In this document: piece after piece, positions 62,257-64,000 of the stretch
How the letters are laid out: the number at the start of each line of letters is the position of its first letter
Numbering within the stretch: position 1 is the first letter of the stretch
Assembly: GCF_000719475.1 (NCBI RefSeq)
Contig: NZ_JOGO01000010.1
Coordinates: 1-64,000 of the forward strand
Origin: Streptomyces sp. NRRL F-5630
Lineage (GTDB): Bacteria > Actinomycetota > Actinomycetes > Streptomycetales > Streptomycetaceae
Length of the DNA: 64,000 nucleotides
Direction of reading: 5' to 3'
The notes under the pieces: model-generated
The model's database searches: none
The model's input: the letters and a program-made list of their open reading frames with translations, nothing else
What the model was told of the DNA's origin: nothing
Made by a program: the position numbers and the translations under genes

Positions 62257-64000
62257 TCAGCCGTTCTTGGAGAGACGGGGGATGCCCGCGGCGTGGTAGG
62301 CGTCGGCCTCGTCGAGGGTCTCGCTCTCCAGGAGGGCGCCGGCAAGGGCGTCGAGCTGGGGGCGGTGCTCCTGGAGGGTGCGCAGGGCGTGGGCGTAGCA
62401 CTCGTCGACGATGCGGCGCATCTCCTCGTCGATGGTGTCGAGTGTCGCGGGCGCGGCGGCGAGACCGTAGGGCTGCTGGCCGTCGTTGGGGAGGGCGGAG
62501 AGTCTTCCGACGCGTTCGCTCATGCCCCAGCGTCCGACCATCGCGCGCGCGAGGTTGGTGACCTGTTCGAGGTCGCTCTCGGCGCCGGTCGTGATGACGC
62601 CGAAGACGAGTCGTTCGGCCGCCATGCCGCCGAGCGCGCCGATGATGCGGCCGCGCAGGTACTCCTCCGTGTAGGCGTACTTGTCGGCGTCCGGGGTCGA
62701 GAGGGTGACGCCGAGGGCACGGCCCCGCGGCACGATCGTGATCTTGCGGACCGGGTCGGCGCCGGGTTGCAGCATGCCGAGGAGGGCGTGGCCGCTCTCG
62801 TGGTACGCGGTCCTGCGCCGCTCCTCGCCGGGCATGACGAGGCTCCGTTCAGCACCGAGCTGGACCTTCTCCAGGGCGCCGGTGAAGTCGGGCATGGTGA
62901 CGTCCTGCTTGCGGCGTTTGACGGCGAGGAGAGCGGCCTCGTTGGCGAGGTTGGCGAGGTCGGCGCCGGTCATGCCGGGGGTGATGCGGGCGACCTGGGC
63001 GAGGTCGACGTCGGGGGCGAGCGGGATCCCGCGGGTGTGGATGCGCAGGATCGCCTCGCGGCCCTCGCGGTCCGGGGGGCTGACGACGACGGTGCGGTCG
63101 AAGCGGCCCGGGCGGGTGAGGGCGGGGTCGAGGACATCGGCGCGGTTCGTCGCGGCGATGACGACGACGCCTTCGGAGCCGGAGAAGCCGTCCATCTCGG
63201 TGAGGATCTGGTTGAGGGTCTGCTCGCGCTCGTCGTGGCCGCCGAGCCCGGAGCCGCCGCCTCGTGCGCGGCCGATCGTGTCGATCTCGTCGATGAAGAT
63301 GATCGACGGCGCGACCTTGCGCGCCTCGGCGAACAGCTCCCGCACGCGGCTCGCGCCGACGCCGACGATCATCTCGATGAACTCGGAGGCCGACGCGGAG
63401 AAGAAGGGCACGTTCGCCTCGCCGGCCACGGCGCGTGCGAGCAGCGTCTTTCCCGTACCGGGCGGGCCGGTGAGCAGGACGCCGCGCGGCATCTTCGCGC
63501 CCATGGCGCGGTAGGCGTCGGGATGCTTGAGGAAGTCGACGACATCGTTCAGCTCCCCCTCGACCTCGTCGATGCCCGCGACGTCGGCGAAGGTGGTGCG
63601 TTTGCCACCCTCCATCTCGATCGGTTTGGGCGGCTGCTTGCGGCCGAGCATCCCGCCGGCGCCACCGAGGCCGGAGCTGATCCGGCGCGCGATGAACAGC
63701 CACAGCACGATGATCAGGATCATCGGTGCCAGTGAGATGAGCAGATTGGTCAGCAGGCTGCGTTCCTGCACGACGGGTCGCGCGGTGACGGTGACGTGGT
63801 GGCGTTCGAGGTCGGCCCAGAGCTTGTCGTCGGCGAAGGATGGACGCTGCGTCGTGAACTTCTTGTAGTCCCCGTCGCCGTCGGCGTCCTTCGGTGTCGG
63901 CTTGGCCTTGCGCAGTTCGCCCTGGATCGAGTCGCCCTTGGAGTAAATCTTCTCGACGTTGTTGTCGGCGACCTGCTTGCTGAACTCGGTGTACGAGATC
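62257..64000 (-). CDS. ftsH: ATP-dependent zinc metalloprotease FtsH, 5' end beyond the window
   Basis: About 581 codons visible; the frame continues past the right edge upstream of [23 protein letters not shown], so the first membrane helix lies outside. Present: extracytoplasmic region, second helix [26 protein letters not shown]+ core with Walker [17 protein letters not shown] and Walker [12 protein letters not shown] region [20 protein letters not shown], and the zinc-binding HESGH in [16 protein letters not shown]. It degrades misassembled membrane and some regulatory proteins. The C-terminus ends at GIPRLSKNG without the long Pro-rich tail of the other streptomycete FtsH, so this is probably the second paralogue. 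Confidence 0.94.
   Translation of the reverse strand, partial: ISYTEFSKQVADNNVEKIYSKGDSIQGELRKAKPTPKDADGDGDYKKFTTQRPSFADDKLWADLERHHVTVTARPVVQERSLLTNLLISLAPMILIIVLWLFIARRISSGLGGAGGMLGRKQPPKPIEMEGGKRTTFADVAGIDEVEGELNDVVDFLKHPDAYRAMGAKMPRGVLLTGPPGTGKTLLARAVAGEANVPFFSASASEFIEMIVGVGASRVRELFAEARKVAPSIIFIDEIDTIGRARGGGSGLGGHDEREQTLNQILTEMDGFSGSEGVVVIAATNRADVLDPALTRPGRFDRTVVVSPPDREGREAILRIHTRGIPLAPDVDLAQVARITPGMTGADLANLANEAALLAVKRRKQDVTMPDFTGALEKVQLGAERSLVMPGEERRRTAYHESGHALLGMLQPGADPVRKITIVPRGRALGVTLSTPDADKYAYTEEYLRGRIIGALGGMAAERLVFGVITTGAESDLEQVTNLARAMVGRWGMSERVGRLSALPNDGQQPYGLAAAPATLDTIDEEMRRIVDECYAHALRTLQEHRPQLDALAGALLESETLDEADAYHAAGIPRLSKNG

Overview
The window is very GC-rich chromosomal DNA of a Streptomyces or a close relative. 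The evidence is the gene order rpsB-tsf-pyrH-frr-cdsA-rlmN, the sporulation sigma factor whiG, four tandem signal peptidase I genes followed by a NUDIX gene, and the rpsP-KH-rimM-trmD-rplS operon. All calls come from reading the sequence and from family knowledge; no database search was run.

Left part (1-29 kb): a dispersed polyamine/GABA utilisation region. It holds a PucR-type regulator, a GabT-like and a second class III aminotransferase, three aldehyde dehydrogenases, a gamma-glutamylputrescine-oxidase-like flavoenzyme, a PotABCD-type uptake system (order aldehyde dehydrogenase-potD-potA-potB-potC), a broken second potD, and an AsnC/Lrp regulator coupled to the second aminotransferase. 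The likely flow is uptake by PotABCD, removal of the amino group by transaminase or oxidase, aldehyde oxidation to GABA, and GabT-type transamination towards succinate. Interspersed are a membrane-anchored P-loop ATPase, a PAP2 phosphatase, a free-standing NADAR protein, a probable aminodeoxyfutalosine deaminase (futalosine menaquinone pathway) and a glycerophosphodiesterase.

Middle (29-39 kb): an atypical ABC ATPase with its membrane partner, a VOC protein, an intact IS110-family element whose non-coding end folds like a bridge RNA, and a thiamine uptake operon (thiB-thiP-thiQ) behind a TPP riboswitch with two further hairpins before thiB.

Right part (39-64 kb): housekeeping genes. These are rlmN, cdsA, frr, pyrH, tsf and rpsB with strong hairpin terminators, an M23 peptidase overlapped in antisense by a TetR gene, whiG, the dprA-comM-yraN group, a DUF2469 gene, a NUDIX gene, sipZ/Y/X/W, rplS, trmD, rimM, a KH protein, rpsP, a SprT-like protein, a methyltransferase, and the 3' part of an ftsH running off the right edge.

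The most unusual property is a dispersed motif: the 12-bp perfect palindrome CGCGACGTCGCG and its half-sites CGCGACGT/ACGTCGCG. It is packed into most spacers of the left half and the far right end (13 half-sites in 28932-29323, where about 0.03 would be expected by base composition). It also runs into coding sequence as Arg-Asp-Val-Ala / Thr-Ser-Arg-rich tails and linkers. It is almost absent from the roughly 10-kb core from pyrH to yraN. This resembles a highly iterated palindrome system comparable in concept to cyanobacterial HIP1.
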